Source: Lentisalinibacter salinarum (GTDB taxonomy: Bacteria; Pseudomonadota; Gammaproteobacteria; Steroidobacterales; Woeseiaceae). Taken from it: DNA of 64,000 nucleotides. Below the pieces are notes generated by a model that was given only the letters and a program-made list of their open reading frames with translations, ran no database searches and was not told the DNA's origin. Positions 7,857 to 16,633 of this stretch are shown here, in pieces; the first letter of the stretch is position 1; each line of letters opens with the position of its first letter. The stretch is taken from contig NZ_JAPDRH010000004.1 of NCBI RefSeq assembly GCF_040706555.1, forward strand, positions 124,001-188,000. Direction: 5' to 3'. The position numbers and the translations under genes were made by a program.

Positions 7857-10781
7857 ATGTTTAATCGAATCGGGGCTTCGATCGCGACGGCTCTGTTTTC
7901 ACTTCTGCTGGCATTCCCGCTGTCCGCCGAGACGGTGGAACTGCCCGGGCTCTCGCAGCCGGCGGAGATCGTCCGCGACGAGCAGGGCATCGCCCACATC
8001 CGCGCGGCGAGTCAAGAGGACCTCTATTACCTCCAGGGCTGGGTGCACGCCGAGGACCGGCTGTTCCAGATGGATCTCAGCCGACGGCAGCCGAGCGGGA
8101 CGCTGGCCGAGTTATTCGGTCCCGGCTCGCTGGCCGGTGACGTCGAGCTTCGCACCATCGGCCTTCGCCGCGCGGCCGAGCGCTCGAAGGACGTGCTCAG
8201 CCGCGAGACCATCGAGGCGCTCGAGGCGTATGCGCGCGGCGTCAACGATTGGGTGATGCTCAACCCGAACGGGCTGCCGCCGGAGTATGCGTTCCTCGGC
8301 TTCACGGAGCGGGAGGATTTCCGCCCGTGGAACGTGGTCGACAGTATCGTCATCGCAAAGCTGATCGCCTTCGGCCTGTCGTTCGATCTCGATACCGGCC
8401 TGACGCAGCGGCTGGAGGCGTACGTCGGAGAGCTGGGCCCGATCGGCGCGCTCGTCTTCTCCCAGGATGTGTTCCGCTCGCAGCCCTTCGACTGCGCCTC
8501 CACGGTGCCGGACGCGACGGGCGAGTATCCGTTCGAGCCGGCGCCGCCGATGGTGCCGAACCCGTTCGCCTGCCCGGATGCGACGGTGGAGACTGTCGGC
8601 AAGGGCAAGGGCAAGGCAAGGGGACGGGACGAGGCCGGCGGTCCGGCTGAGGCGTCCGCCGCCGCCCGGGGCAGGGGTAGCGCTTCCGCCGCGGTCTCGG
8701 CGCTGGCCGGCAAGGCGTCCGCCAAGCTGCGCCGCTCGCCCTACATACAGAACGTGCTGGATGCGGACGGCGAGATCGGCTCCAACGAGTGGGGCATCAC
8801 GCGCGCCCTCGGTGCGAACGGCCGCCCGATCATCGCCAACGATCCGCATCTGGCGCTGAATACGCCGTCTACCTTCTACCCCATGGGCCTGGAGGCGCCG
8901 GGGCTGAACGTGTTCGGCAGCACTTTCCCCGGCGTGGCGTTCGTGGTGCTGGGCCACAACAAGCACATCCACTGGGGCGCGACCACTAATCCCATGGACG
9001 TGACGGACACGTTCTTCGAGTTGCTCGCTTTCGACGAGACCGGCACGCCGGTGGCCACGATCTTCCAGGGTCAGCCCGAGCCCGTCGAGCTGATTCCGGA
9101 GACGTTCTTCTACAGCGACGGAAGCGGCGGGCTCGTAGAGGCGACGGGCGTGCCGGCGGCCACCATCATCGTGCCACGGCGCAATCAGGGTCCGATTATC
9201 ACGACGCTGGCGGACCCGGCTCCCGGCGCGACGATACCCGCGCTCAGCGTGCAGTACACCGGCTTCAGTGCCACCCGCGAACTCGACACGTTCCGTCTCT
9301 GGAACGAGGCCCGCAACCTGAATGACTTCAAGGAAGGCCTGCAGTATTTCGATTTCGGCTCCCAGAACTGGGTCTACGGCGACAACGCGGGCAATGTGGC
9401 CTATTTCGCGAGCGCCGAGATGCCGATCCGTACCGACCTGCATCAGGGTACGGTGGCACCCGGCAACCCGGCCTTCTTCCCGCCGGGTGCGGGCATCCCG
9501 CCCTGGCTGATCCGGGACGGGACCAGCGGCGCCCACGAGTGGCTGCCGGTGGAGAATCCCCAGCCGGGGCAGGCGATCCCCTACGAGATCCTGCGCCAGG
9601 ACGAGCTGCCGCACACCGTCAACCCGCCGGCGGGCTGGTTCGTGAACGCCAACAACGATCCGGCGGGCACGGTGCTCGACAACGACCCGCTGAACCAGCT
9701 GCGCAAGGGCGGCGAAGGTATCTACTATCTGAACCCGGGTTACGCGGGCGGCTTCCGGGCCGGCACCATCACGAACCGGGTGCGCGAGTACGTCGCCACC
9801 CAGGGCGAGCTGAGCCAGGCGGATCTGAAGTCCATCCAGGCGGACGTCTCGCTGCTGGACGCGAAGTACTTCGTGCCCTTTATCACGGCGGCCTTCGATA
9901 ACGCCGGCGCCTCGGGTGTTGCGGAGCTGGAGGCGTTCGCGGCGGACGACGAACTCTCCGACGCCATCGACTATCTCCGCGACTGGGACTTCACGACGCC
10001 CACCGGCATCCAGGCCGGTTACGATGCGGGCGACCCGGTCGTGGCCAGCTGGACCGACCTGCCGGAGCCGAGCGAGGCAGAGATCGCCCACAGCGTCGCG
10101 GCGACCATCTACAGCATGTGGCGCGGCCAGGCGGTGCGCAGCATCGTCGATACGCCGCTGAATGCCCGCGGCCTGCCGACGCCGGGTAACACCGAGGCGA
10201 TGACTTCGCTGCAGCACCTGATCCGGAGCGAGGGCGGCCTGGGCGTCATCCCGTTCTTCGAGGTGCCCGGCCTGAGCGACTTCGACGATCGGCGCGATTA
10301 CCTGCTGCTGGCGGCGCTGCGCAGCGCTCTCGATCTGCTGGCGAGCGACGAGTTCGCGCCGGCCTTCGGCGCGACGCCGACGCTTGCGGATTACCGCTGG
10401 GGCAAGCTGCATCGCATCGTGCTGGATCATCCGTTTATCGGCCCGGCCAGTCTTCCGGCCCAGGGCGGCTTCCCGCAGCCCGTGCCCGGCCTGCCCGGCT
10501 TCCCGACGGACGGCGGCTTCAATGTGGTCGACGCCTCTTCCCACAGCGCCCGCGCCGATGGCCTGAACGACTTCATGTTCGGCAGCGGCCCGGTGCGGCG
10601 GTTCACCAGTGAGCCCCAGGGCGCCTTCCGCAGCAACGCGGAATCGGTCTGGGCCGGCGGCACGAGCGGCGTGCCGAGCTTCCTGTTCGGCATCGACAAC
10701 CCGTTCTACGGCAACCTGCTGAACTACTGGCTGGTGAACGAGACCCTGCCGCTGGTGCTGCGTGCGAGGGATGCGGACTAG
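7857..10781 (+). CDS. Penicillin acylase family (Ntn-hydrolase), acyl-homoserine-lactone acylase-like
   Basis: A secreted Ntn-hydrolase of 974 aa that would hydrolyse an amide bond such as that of N-acyl homoserine lactones or a related N-acyl compound. A signal peptide ends near residue 24 (PLSA|ET). The alpha-chain motif is WVHAEDRLFQMD (62-73). The beta chain should begin at Ser309 in GSNEWGIT after self-cleavage, followed by ANDPHL. Between the chains is a low-complexity Gly/Lys/Ala/Arg-rich stretch (about residues 247-292), longer than a usual spacer and probably removed on maturation. ATG 7857 was chosen because AGGAGA lies 7 bases upstream and a clean signal peptide follows. REP elements lie on both sides. 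Whether the substrate is a signal molecule or an antibiotic cannot be told. Confidence 0.88.
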   Translation: MFNRIGASIATALFSLLLAFPLSAETVELPGLSQPAEIVRDEQGIAHIRAASQEDLYYLQGWVHAEDRLFQMDLSRRQPSGTLAELFGPGSLAGDVELRTIGLRRAAERSKDVLSRETIEALEAYARGVNDWVMLNPNGLPPEYAFLGFTEREDFRPWNVVDSIVIAKLIAFGLSFDLDTGLTQRLEAYVGELGPIGALVFSQDVFRSQPFDCASTVPDATGEYPFEPAPPMVPNPFACPDATVETVGKGKGKARGRDEAGGPAEASAAARGRGSASAAVSALAGKASAKLRRSPYIQNVLDADGEIGSNEWGITRALGANGRPIIANDPHLALNTPSTFYPMGLEAPGLNVFGSTFPGVAFVVLGHNKHIHWGATTNPMDVTDTFFELLAFDETGTPVATIFQGQPEPVELIPETFFYSDGSGGLVEATGVPAATIIVPRRNQGPIITTLADPAPGATIPALSVQYTGFSATRELDTFRLWNEARNLNDFKEGLQYFDFGSQNWVYGDNAGNVAYFASAEMPIRTDLHQGTVAPGNPAFFPPGAGIPPWLIRDGTSGAHEWLPVENPQPGQAIPYEILRQDELPHTVNPPAGWFVNANNDPAGTVLDNDPLNQLRKGGEGIYYLNPGYAGGFRAGTITNRVREYVATQGELSQADLKSIQADVSLLDAKYFVPFITAAFDNAGASGVAELEAFAADDELSDAIDYLRDWDFTTPTGIQAGYDAGDPVVASWTDLPEPSEAEIAHSVAATIYSMWRGQAVRSIVDTPLNARGLPTPGNTEAMTSLQHLIRSEGGLGVIPFFEVPGLSDFDDRRDYLLLAALRSALDLLASDEFAPAFGATPTLADYRWGKLHRIVLDHPFIGPASLPAQGGFPQPVPGLPGFPTDGGFNVVDASSHSARADGLNDFMFGSGPVRRFTSEPQGAFRSNAESVWAGGTSGVPSFLFGIDNPFYGNLLNYWLVNETLPLVLRARDAD

Positions 10782-10784
10782 AAA

Positions 10785-10868
10785 TGTAGGAGGGGCTTGT
10801 AGGAGGGGCTTGTAGGAGGGGCTTCAGCCCCGATTCCTCACGTAATCGGGCCTGAAGGCCCTCCTACA
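10785..10868. repeat. GTAG-type REP cluster with triplicated 13-mer
   Basis: Starts 3 bases after the acylase stop. The 13-mer GTAGGAGGGGCTT occurs twice as a bare tandem and a third time as the start of a full unit (stem GGGGCT-TC-AGCCCC). An inverted unit of the other stem type (GGGCCT-GA-AGGCCC) closes it. The two stem types in one element show paired base changes that keep base pairing. Confidence 0.88.
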
Positions 10869-10921
10869 TTGTCATCGCCAAAACCCGTACACTCTCCCCC
10901 TGATTTTCCAGGGAGCGAGAA

Positions 10922-11989
10922 ATGATCCGAGTGGTCGACTCGAACGGCAAGGGACGCGGCGGCGATGGGCCGTCTGACATCACCGACATCATCAACCGCC
11001 TGAAATCAGGCGGCGGCGGCAGCGGCGGCGGGCCCTCGGCCCGTCCGATCATCCTCGGCATCGTCGTCCTGCTGCTGGCCTGGGGGGCGATGACCTCGTT
11101 CTACACGGTGCAGCCCGAGCAGCGCGCGGTGGTGAAACGCTTCGGCGACGTCATCGGTATTTCCGATCCGGGTCTCCACTTCAAGCTGCCCTTCGGCATC
11201 GACCAGACCCAGTTCGTCGCCACCGAGCGGGTGCTGAAGCAGGAGTTCGGCTTCCGCTCGGAGGAAGTGCGCCAGCAGGGCCCCACCCAGTACAGCGAGC
11301 GCGAGTTCGACAACGAGTCCGCCATGCTGACCGGCGACCTCAACATCATCAACGTCGAATGGGTGGTGCAGTACCGCATTAACGACCCCATCAAGTTCCT
11401 GTACGAGTTGCGCGAGCCCACCCGCACGCTGCGCGACATCTCCGAGTCGGTGATGCGCCGGGTGGTGGGCAACAGGCTGGGCTCCGAGGTGCTGACCGTC
11501 GGCCGCGTCGAGATCCAGGCGCAGAGCCGCGACGAGATCCAGCAGATCATGGACCGCTACGACTCCGGCATCCACATCATCACGGTGGAGCTACAGGATG
11601 TGGTGCCGCCGCGCGCCGTGCAGCCGGCGTTCAACGAGGTGAACGAGGCGCGCCAGGAGCGCGAACGGATGATCAACGAAGCGCAGAAGCGGGTGAACCA
11701 GGAGATCCCGCGGGCCGAGGGCGCGGCCATCCGCACCATCGCGGTGGCGGAAGGTTATGCCACCGAGCGTGTGAACCGGGCGCTCGGCGAGAGCGCGCGT
11801 TTCACCGCCGTGCTGGATGAGTACCGGGATGCGCCGGAGGTGACGCGCTCGCGGCTGTATCTGGAGACACTCAACGAGGTGCTGCCGACCATCGGCCAGG
11901 TGCTGGTGGTGCAGGACGAGCAGGTGGGGCCGCTGCCGCTACTGGACGTCAACCGCAACCGCGCGCCGCGCACGGGAGGTGACGAATGA
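10922..11989 (+). CDS. hflK: FtsH protease modulator HflK
   Basis: A single-pass inner-membrane protein of the SPFH/prohibitin family that forms a large cage with HflC around FtsH and tunes membrane-protein quality control. The 355-aa sequence has a Gly-rich cytosolic N-terminus (residues 10-40), a membrane segment (about 42-60), then the SPFH domain starting VQPEQRAVVKRFG. A helical region rich in Glu/Arg follows (NEARQERERMINEAQKR), and a variable tail. It is shorter than E. coli HflK (about 419 aa), mostly in the N-terminal linker. Its stop overlaps the hflC start by four bases (ATGA), so the two are translationally coupled. Confidence 0.96.
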   Translation: MIRVVDSNGKGRGGDGPSDITDIINRLKSGGGGSGGGPSARPIILGIVVLLLAWGAMTSFYTVQPEQRAVVKRFGDVIGISDPGLHFKLPFGIDQTQFVATERVLKQEFGFRSEEVRQQGPTQYSEREFDNESAMLTGDLNIINVEWVVQYRINDPIKFLYELREPTRTLRDISESVMRRVVGNRLGSEVLTVGRVEIQAQSRDEIQQIMDRYDSGIHIITVELQDVVPPRAVQPAFNEVNEARQERERMINEAQKRVNQEIPRAEGAAIRTIAVAEGYATERVNRALGESARFTAVLDEYRDAPEVTRSRLYLETLNEVLPTIGQVLVVQDEQVGPLPLLDVNRNRAPRTGGDE

Positions 11990-12933
11990 AACCGATCATC
12001 GCAGCCGTCGCCGTGGCGGTACTCGCCATCGGCGGCATGACCATGCTCTACATTATCGATGAGGCCGAGCAGGCCATCATCGTGCAGTTTGGTGAGCCCA
12101 TCGGCGACGTGGTCACCGAGCCAGGCCTGCACGTGAAGATGCCGTGGCAGAACGTGCGCTATTTCGACAAGCGCCTGCTGAGCTGGGACGGCGACGTCAC
12201 CCAGATCCCGACGCTCGGCCGCGAGTTCATCCTGGTGGACACGACGGCGCGCTGGCGCATCGCCGACCCGCTCCAGTTCCTGAGGAGCGTGCGCGACGAA
12301 CTCGGCGCCCGTACCCGGCTGGACGATATCGTGGATTCCGTCGTGCGCGACATGGTGTCCTCCACTCAGCTGGAGGAGATCATCCGCTCCCAGGATTGGG
12401 AGGTGGATGTGGAGGCACTGGAGGAGGAAGACCCGGCACTCGCCCAGCGCGACGACGTGGACCTGCAGCAGAAGCCGAAACTCGGCCGCGAGCTGCTGGA
12501 GCAGGAGATTCTCACCCGCGCGCGGCGGCTGATGCCGGAGCTCGGCATCGAGCTGGCGGACGTGCGCGTGAAGCGGGTGAACTACATCGAGTCCGTCCGC
12601 CGCCAGGTGGAGAGCCGCATGATCGCCGAGCGCCAGTCGATTGCGGAACGCTTCCGAGCGGAAGGCCAGGGCCGCGCCCAGGAGATCCTCGGCGACATGC
12701 AGCGCGACCTGCAACGCATCCAGTCCGAAGCCGCCCGCGAGGCCGAGGAGATTCGCGGCAACGCTGACGCCGAAGCCACCCGCATCTACGGCGAAGCCTT
12801 CGGCGCCGACCCGGAGTTCTACGCCTTCTTCCGCACACTGGAAAGCTACCGCGCGCTGGGCGAGAACAGCACGCTGATGCTGCGGGCGGATTCGGACTTC
12901 TTCCGGTATCTGGAGGAAGCCCAGGCGCGGTGA
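11986..12933 (+). CDS. hflC: FtsH protease modulator HflC
   Basis: The partner of HflK, 315 aa. A membrane segment spans about residues 3-23 (IIAAVAVAVLAIGGMTMLY). The SPFH domain starts with DEAEQAIIVQFGEPIG, and a long charged coiled helix ends in AREAEEIRGNADAEATRIYGEAF, a hallmark of HflC. The start ATG overlaps the hflK stop (ATGA at 11986-11989). The usual gammaproteobacterial followers (hisZ, purA) are absent here. A REP pair and a small conserved gene come next instead. Confidence 0.96.
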   Translation: MKPIIAAVAVAVLAIGGMTMLYIIDEAEQAIIVQFGEPIGDVVTEPGLHVKMPWQNVRYFDKRLLSWDGDVTQIPTLGREFILVDTTARWRIADPLQFLRSVRDELGARTRLDDIVDSVVRDMVSSTQLEEIIRSQDWEVDVEALEEEDPALAQRDDVDLQQKPKLGRELLEQEILTRARRLMPELGIELADVRVKRVNYIESVRRQVESRMIAERQSIAERFRAEGQGRAQEILGDMQRDLQRIQSEAAREAEEIRGNADAEATRIYGEAFGADPEFYAFFRTLESYRALGENSTLMLRADSDFFRYLEEAQAR

Positions 12934-12936
12934 TGA

Positions 12937-12997
12937 TGCAGGAGGGCCTTCAGGCCCGATTGTTTTATTATGGATCGGGCCTGAACGCCCTCCTACA
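12937..12997. repeat. GTAG-type REP pair
   Basis: The left arm reads GCAGGAGGGCCTTCAGGCCC, where the GTAG has changed to GCAG. The right arm is inverted and has one stem mismatch (CTGAACGCCC). The pair starts 3 bases after the hflC stop and lies just before the ribosome-binding site of the next small gene. Confidence 0.82.
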
Positions 12998-13007
12998 AGA
13001 GGAAATC

Positions 13008-13199
13008 GTGACCTCTACCCGATTCGTAATCTGCATAGACAACCGGGATTACCCGGTTTCGCTCGAGCGGCGGAAGCTCTATGAGGTGGTGCCGGACGGG
13101 GCCGCCGAGCAGCGCGATCAATTCCGCATCATTGACGAGTCCGGTGAGGATTACCTTTATCCTTCCCGGTGCTTCGTCGAGCCCGATATCTCTGAATAA
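13008..13199 (+). CDS. Conserved hypothetical protein, 63 aa
   Basis: A small soluble protein starting at GTG 13008 (AGAGGA at 12998-13003 supports this start). A longer in-frame reading back to 12930 would run through a REP element and is not credible. The motif series RFVICIDN...YPVSLERRKLYEVVPD...RIIDESGEDYLYP recurs in short hypothetical proteins of many bacteria as far as I recall, always without a known function. The fold looks like a small beta-barrel. There is no signal peptide or membrane segment. It may be read from the hflKC transcript. Confidence 0.7.
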   Translation: MTSTRFVICIDNRDYPVSLERRKLYEVVPDGAAEQRDQFRIIDESGEDYLYPSRCFVEPDISE

Positions 13200-13201
13200 G
13201 C

Positions 13202-13345
13202 TCAGGCGGCGCTCGCCCCGACCTCTCGCGACAGGACCTTGTTGAGATTGCGCGGCACGGCGGAGGCAGTCTGCCCAATTTCTATTTCACGCCAATCCAC
13301 CAAATTTCCGCTCTGGCAGGTACGACAGTATCCAGGCAGATTCAT
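13202..13345 (-). CDS. Possible small protein with CxxC motif, 47 aa
   Basis: An open frame on the minus strand from ATG 13345 to TGA at 13202, ending 2 bases after the preceding plus-strand gene stops. The product begins MNLPGYCRTCQSG and continues with WREIEIGQ and PRNLNKVLSREVG, which has a protein-like composition and a single CxxC pair that could bind zinc. No clear Shine-Dalgarno sequence is seen. It could be a real tiny gene, a decayed remnant next to the toxin-antitoxin pair, or chance. Confidence 0.3.
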   Translation of the reverse strand: MNLPGYCRTCQSGNLVDWREIEIGQTASAVPRNLNKVLSREVGASAA

Positions 13346-13367
13346 CGGTATGGAGCCGGTACCGAAT

Positions 13368-13384
13368 GTATGATAATGTCATAC
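13368..13384. promoter_or_regulatory. Likely ParD autoregulatory operator
   Basis: Inverted repeat GTATGA-TAATG-TCATAC with perfect 6-base arms, 24 bases before the antitoxin ATG. It has the size and position of the operator bound by ribbon-helix-helix antitoxins of ParD type. Confidence 0.6.
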
Positions 13385-13407
13385 TTTGTTACCACTCGGA
13401 CACCGTG

Positions 13408-13659
13408 ATGAGCATGACACGCAAGACGATAACCGTTACCGATCAGATGGATAAGTGGATCAAGGCGCAGATTCGCTGTGGCCGCTACGGCAACGACAGC
13501 GAATACGTTCGCGACCTGATTCGCCGCGATCAGGAGAGGCTGGCCGAATTGAAGCTCGGTGAGATGATCGATGCAGCCGACGCCGAGGGATTGAGCGAAC
13601 TGACCGCGAGCGAAGTCTGGGAGGAAGCGATATCGAAGGCCAAGGAACAGGTTGGCTGA
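13408..13659 (+). CDS. parD: Type II antitoxin, ParD/CopG-like ribbon-helix-helix
   Basis: An 83-aa protein from ATG 13408 (a second ATG two codons later is equally possible). The N-terminal RKTITVTDQMDKWIKAQI forms the DNA-binding strand and first helix. GRYGNDSEYVRDLIRRDQER is the classic ParD second helix. The charged C-terminal half should wrap the toxin. It would neutralise the ParE-type toxin encoded next and repress the operon through the palindrome at 13368-13384. Its last codons overlap the toxin start by 8 bases, which is typical for these pairs. Confidence 0.9.
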   Translation: MSMTRKTITVTDQMDKWIKAQIRCGRYGNDSEYVRDLIRRDQERLAELKLGEMIDAADAEGLSELTASEVWEEAISKAKEQVG

Positions 13660-13942
13660 CTATCGTCTCACTCGCCAGGCTGCCGAGGATCTTCGAGAGA
13701 TCGCGACATTCTCGATGTGTCGATTCGGAGCGCGGCAAGCACAGTCATACGGCGACGAACTGATATCGACCCTGAACATGCTCTCGGGACAGCCTGGGCT
13801 TGGCAGTGATCAGGGTCACGTGCGGCCAGAACTTCGCAGGTACGTCTTCGGCTCACATTCGATCTACTATCGCATCATCGACGACGGCATCGTCGTTCTC
13901 CGGGTCCTTGGCCCGGGACAGGATCCGTTGGCTCAGCTTTGA
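13652..13942 (+). CDS. parE: Type II toxin, ParE/RelE superfamily
   Basis: A 96-aa protein starting at TTG 13652 inside the end of the antitoxin gene. Family marks are YRLTRQAAEDLREIATFS at the start, the RRYVFGSHSIYYRIIDDG strand pair and VVLRVLGPGQDP at the end. ParE members inhibit DNA gyrase and RelE members cleave mRNA; the absence of RelE-type catalytic residues and the pairing with a ParD-type antitoxin favour ParE. Nothing looks truncated, so the pair is probably functional. Confidence 0.9.
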   Translation: MADYRLTRQAAEDLREIATFSMCRFGARQAQSYGDELISTLNMLSGQPGLGSDQGHVRPELRRYVFGSHSIYYRIIDDGIVVLRVLGPGQDPLAQL

Positions 13943-14038
13943 GTCGGGAATCAGCCCCGCCTGCGAACACCGCGTCACAAACAACCCGCCGTCCATTTGC
14001 TATTCTTGTCCGCGATACGATTCTCAGGAAACATACGC

Positions 14039-15394
14039 ATGCCCATCCAGATCACCTGCTTCAAGGCCTATGACGTCCGCGGCCAGATCCCCGGTCAGCT
14101 GGATGCCGACATCGCGTATCGCATCGGCAACGCCACGGCCGAGTTCCTGAAGGCGGAGAAGGTGGTCATCGGCCGCGACATCCGGCTCTCCAGCCCGGAG
14201 ATGGCCGACGCCATCGCGAAGGGCCTGATGCAGGGCGGCGCGGACGTCATCGACGTAGGCGTCGGCGGCACGGAGCTCGTCTACTTCGCCACCGAGGCGC
14301 TGGACGCCCATGGTGGCATCATGATCACCGCCAGCCACAATCCGGCCGACTACAACGGCATGAAGTTCGTCCGCGAGGAGTCGAAGCCCATCAGCGCGGA
14401 CACCGGCCTCGCCGACATCCGCCGCCTGGCCGAGAAGGACGAGCGCTACGAGCCGCGCGAGTGGGGCACGCGCAGCGAGCACGACATCTGGCCGGCCTAC
14501 GTCGAGAAGCTGCTGAGCTACGTCGACGTCTCAGCGCTGAAGCCCTACAAGGTGGTGGTGAACGCCGGCAACGGCGGCGCGGGCCCGGTCATCGACGCCC
14601 TCGAGCCGCACCTGCCGTTCGAGTTCGTGAAGATCCACCACGAGCCGGACGGCACTTTCCCGAACGGCGTCCCGAACCCGCTGCTGCCGGAGAACCGGGA
14701 CGTCACCATCGACGCCATCCGCGAGCACGGCGCCGACTTCGCCATCGCCTGGGACGGCGACTACGACCGCTGCTTCTTTTTCGACGAGAAGGGCGGCTTC
14801 ATCGAGGGCTACTACATCGTCGGCCTGCTCGCGATCTCGCTGCTGGCGAAATCGCCGGGCGAGAAGATCGTCCACGATCCGCGCCTCACCTGGAACACGA
14901 TCGCCATGGTCGACGAGGCCGGCGGCGTCCCCATCCAGTCGAAGAGCGGCCACGCCTTCATGAAGGAGACCATGCGCCGGGAAGACGCTATCTACGGCGG
15001 TGAGATGAGCGCCCACCATTTCTTCCGCGACTTCGCCTTCAGCGACTCCGGCATGATCCCCTGGCTGCTGGTGGCGGAGATTATGAGCCGCCAGGGCAAG
15101 CCGCTGTCCGAGCTGGTGGCCGAGCGCATCACCGCCTACCCGGCCAGCGGCGAGATCAATCGGGAGATCTCCGGGACGGACGCAGCGTTCGCGGCCGTGC
15201 GCGAGCGCTACGAAGACCAGGCGCTGTCCGTCGACGAGACCGACGGCATCGGCTTCGAGTTCGAGGACTGGCGCTTCAACCTGAGGGCGTCGAACACCGA
15301 GCCGGTGGTGCGGCTGAACGTGGAGAGCCGCGGCGATCGCGGCCTGATGGAACGGAAGACCGAAGAGATTCTGAATCTGCTGGATTCGCTCTGA
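14039..15394 (+). CDS. manB: Phosphomannomutase/phosphoglucomutase
   Basis: Interconverts hexose 6- and 1-phosphates, feeding GDP-mannose and UDP-glucose synthesis. The 451-aa protein shows all four family regions: TASHNP with phospho-Ser99, the metal loop DGDYDRC, the sugar-specificity loop GGEMSAHHF, and the phosphate loop RASNTEP near the C-terminus. GGEMSAHH is the form found in enzymes acting on both mannose and glucose phosphates (AlgC/CpsG type). ATG 14039 was chosen because AGGAA lies 8 bases upstream and it matches the normal family N-terminus; the 14 in-frame codons before it lack a ribosome site. It complements the manC at 4.9 kb. Confidence 0.95.
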   Translation: MPIQITCFKAYDVRGQIPGQLDADIAYRIGNATAEFLKAEKVVIGRDIRLSSPEMADAIAKGLMQGGADVIDVGVGGTELVYFATEALDAHGGIMITASHNPADYNGMKFVREESKPISADTGLADIRRLAEKDERYEPREWGTRSEHDIWPAYVEKLLSYVDVSALKPYKVVVNAGNGGAGPVIDALEPHLPFEFVKIHHEPDGTFPNGVPNPLLPENRDVTIDAIREHGADFAIAWDGDYDRCFFFDEKGGFIEGYYIVGLLAISLLAKSPGEKIVHDPRLTWNTIAMVDEAGGVPIQSKSGHAFMKETMRREDAIYGGEMSAHHFFRDFAFSDSGMIPWLLVAEIMSRQGKPLSELVAERITAYPASGEINREISGTDAAFAAVRERYEDQALSVDETDGIGFEFEDWRFNLRASNTEPVVRLNVESRGDRGLMERKTEEILNLLDSL

Positions 15395-15399
15395 TCGGA

Positions 15400-15487
15400 T
15401 GTAGGAGGGCCTTCAGGCCCGATTGTTGAATGGATCGGGGCTAAAGCCCCTCCTGCAACCACGGCATCCTGAATGCCCTCCTACAGG
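15400..15487. repeat. GTAG-type REP pair plus third unit
   Basis: The left unit has the GGGCCT/AGGCCC stem. The inverted right unit has the GGGGCT/AGCCCC stem and ends CTCCTGCA. A third partial inverted unit (GCCCTCCTACAG) closes at 15487. It lies between the convergent manB and DUF4382 genes. Confidence 0.85.
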
Positions 15488-15496
15488 GGTGCCTCT

Positions 15497-16522
15497 TTAG
15501 AACGAGCCGTCCGCCGTCAGGTCCACCTGCACCTCCACCAGTTGATCGGCGATGAAGCCGAACTCCTGGGGGTCCTCCGAGGCTGGGTCGTACTCGTCGC
15601 TGTCGGGCAAGTCCGCGTCGGCACTACAGGTGAGCGCCACCCGGTAGGTGCCCGCCAGCAGGAAGCCCGCCTCGTACTCGTACACCTCGTCGACGTCGTT
15701 CCACGCGACCGTCGCCGTGGTCACCGGACCTGACTCGGGGTCCACCGACGTGTCGATGTCATCGGGCACAACATCCTCGTTCGGATCCTCGAAGACGTAG
15801 ACCGCCACGTTCTCGTACAGTCCGGTGGCTTCGTCGGCCGTGCAGCTTTGCTCCAGCGCGGAGCCGGGGCTGTCGTCCACGGTGCCGGCGATGGCTCCCA
15901 CCTCGGTCGTGTCGACGATGCGGATGGCCGGCTTCAGCACGTAGTTCTCGTTGCACATGTCCGTGGCGGAGCCCGCGAGGCCCGGCGGATTCGTGACGGA
16001 CTTGCGCACGTCGAAATCGAGGGTGTAATCCGAGACCCCGTTCGCCGTGACGGTGATGCCGCTCACGATCTGCAGGCCGCGCTCGGAACCGCTCGGGATG
16101 TACAACGGGCAATCCATACCGTCGGTGGTGGTCAGGTACGAGTCCATGACGTTGCGCTCGGCGTTGACCAGCAGACGCACCCACGCATAGTCGCCTGCCG
16201 GCAACTCCTCGCTGAAGACCACGCGCCGGTCCGTGCCGACAAGATCGAGCAGGTCGATGGAACAGGTCCCGGTGGCGGCATCCCACGTATCGCAGGAATC
16301 CTCGTCCAGGACGAACGGATCGAGCGCGGGGCCGCCTGCGGGCTTCACCTCGATGCCCGTGAACTGCACGACGACCGCGTCGGCGCTCTCGACAGGTCCG
16401 TCGGTCAGACCGAGGGTGAGGTTGCCGGTGGCGGGATCGCCGCTGCTGCCGCCGCAGCCGGCGGCGAGCAGGGCCGAGCAGGCGAGGGCGCCGATGAGTC
16501 GTGGAGATCGATTTGTGAACAT
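15497..16522 (-). CDS. DUF4382-domain lipoprotein
   Basis: A 341-aa predicted lipoprotein. The signal peptide ends in the lipobox LLAAGC with Cys23. The start is ATG 16522; the upstream in-frame codons run back through the CRP box and were rejected. From about residue 30 (GNLTLGLTDGPVESADAVVVQFTGIEV) it matches DUF4382, a beta-sandwich often described as carbohydrate-binding-like. Several Cys pairs (CDTW...CSID, MDCPL) suggest disulfides, and the C-terminal half is very acidic. Its role is unknown, but an export polysaccharide-linked surface role is plausible given the window. It stands alone on the minus strand with its own CRP-type promoter. Confidence 0.82.
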   Translation of the reverse strand: MFTNRSPRLIGALACSALLAAGCGGSSGDPATGNLTLGLTDGPVESADAVVVQFTGIEVKPAGGPALDPFVLDEDSCDTWDAATGTCSIDLLDLVGTDRRVVFSEELPAGDYAWVRLLVNAERNVMDSYLTTTDGMDCPLYIPSGSERGLQIVSGITVTANGVSDYTLDFDVRKSVTNPPGLAGSATDMCNENYVLKPAIRIVDTTEVGAIAGTVDDSPGSALEQSCTADEATGLYENVAVYVFEDPNEDVVPDDIDTSVDPESGPVTTATVAWNDVDEVYEYEAGFLLAGTYRVALTCSADADLPDSDEYDPASEDPQEFGFIADQLVEVQVDLTADGSF

Positions 16523-16550
16523 GGTGGCCTCCGTCGGATGACTTCGGCGG

Positions 16551-16594
16551 ATTGTGTGGGGTCGCACATGGTGCGAACTGTGAACCGTGTCACA
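16551..16594 (-). promoter_or_regulatory. CRP-type box and promoter of the DUF4382 gene
   Basis: A perfect TGTGA-N6-TCACA lies at 16579-16594. On the minus strand a CACAAT -10-like hexamer at 16556-16551 puts the likely start near 16544. The box centre is then about -42, the class II activator position. A separate palindrome TCGCAC-ATG-GTGCGA (16562-16576) sits between box and -10. Confidence 0.6.
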
Positions 16595-16633
16595 TTTGAT
16601 CGTATCTGGGACAATTAGTCCCTTCAAGCTCAA

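Noticed and set aside
8112..10544. 810-codon open frame opposite the penicillin acylase gene
   Set aside because: Antisense shadow of a GC-rich gene: rich in Arg, His, Val and Gln, no motifs, and the plus-strand product has clear catalytic motifs.
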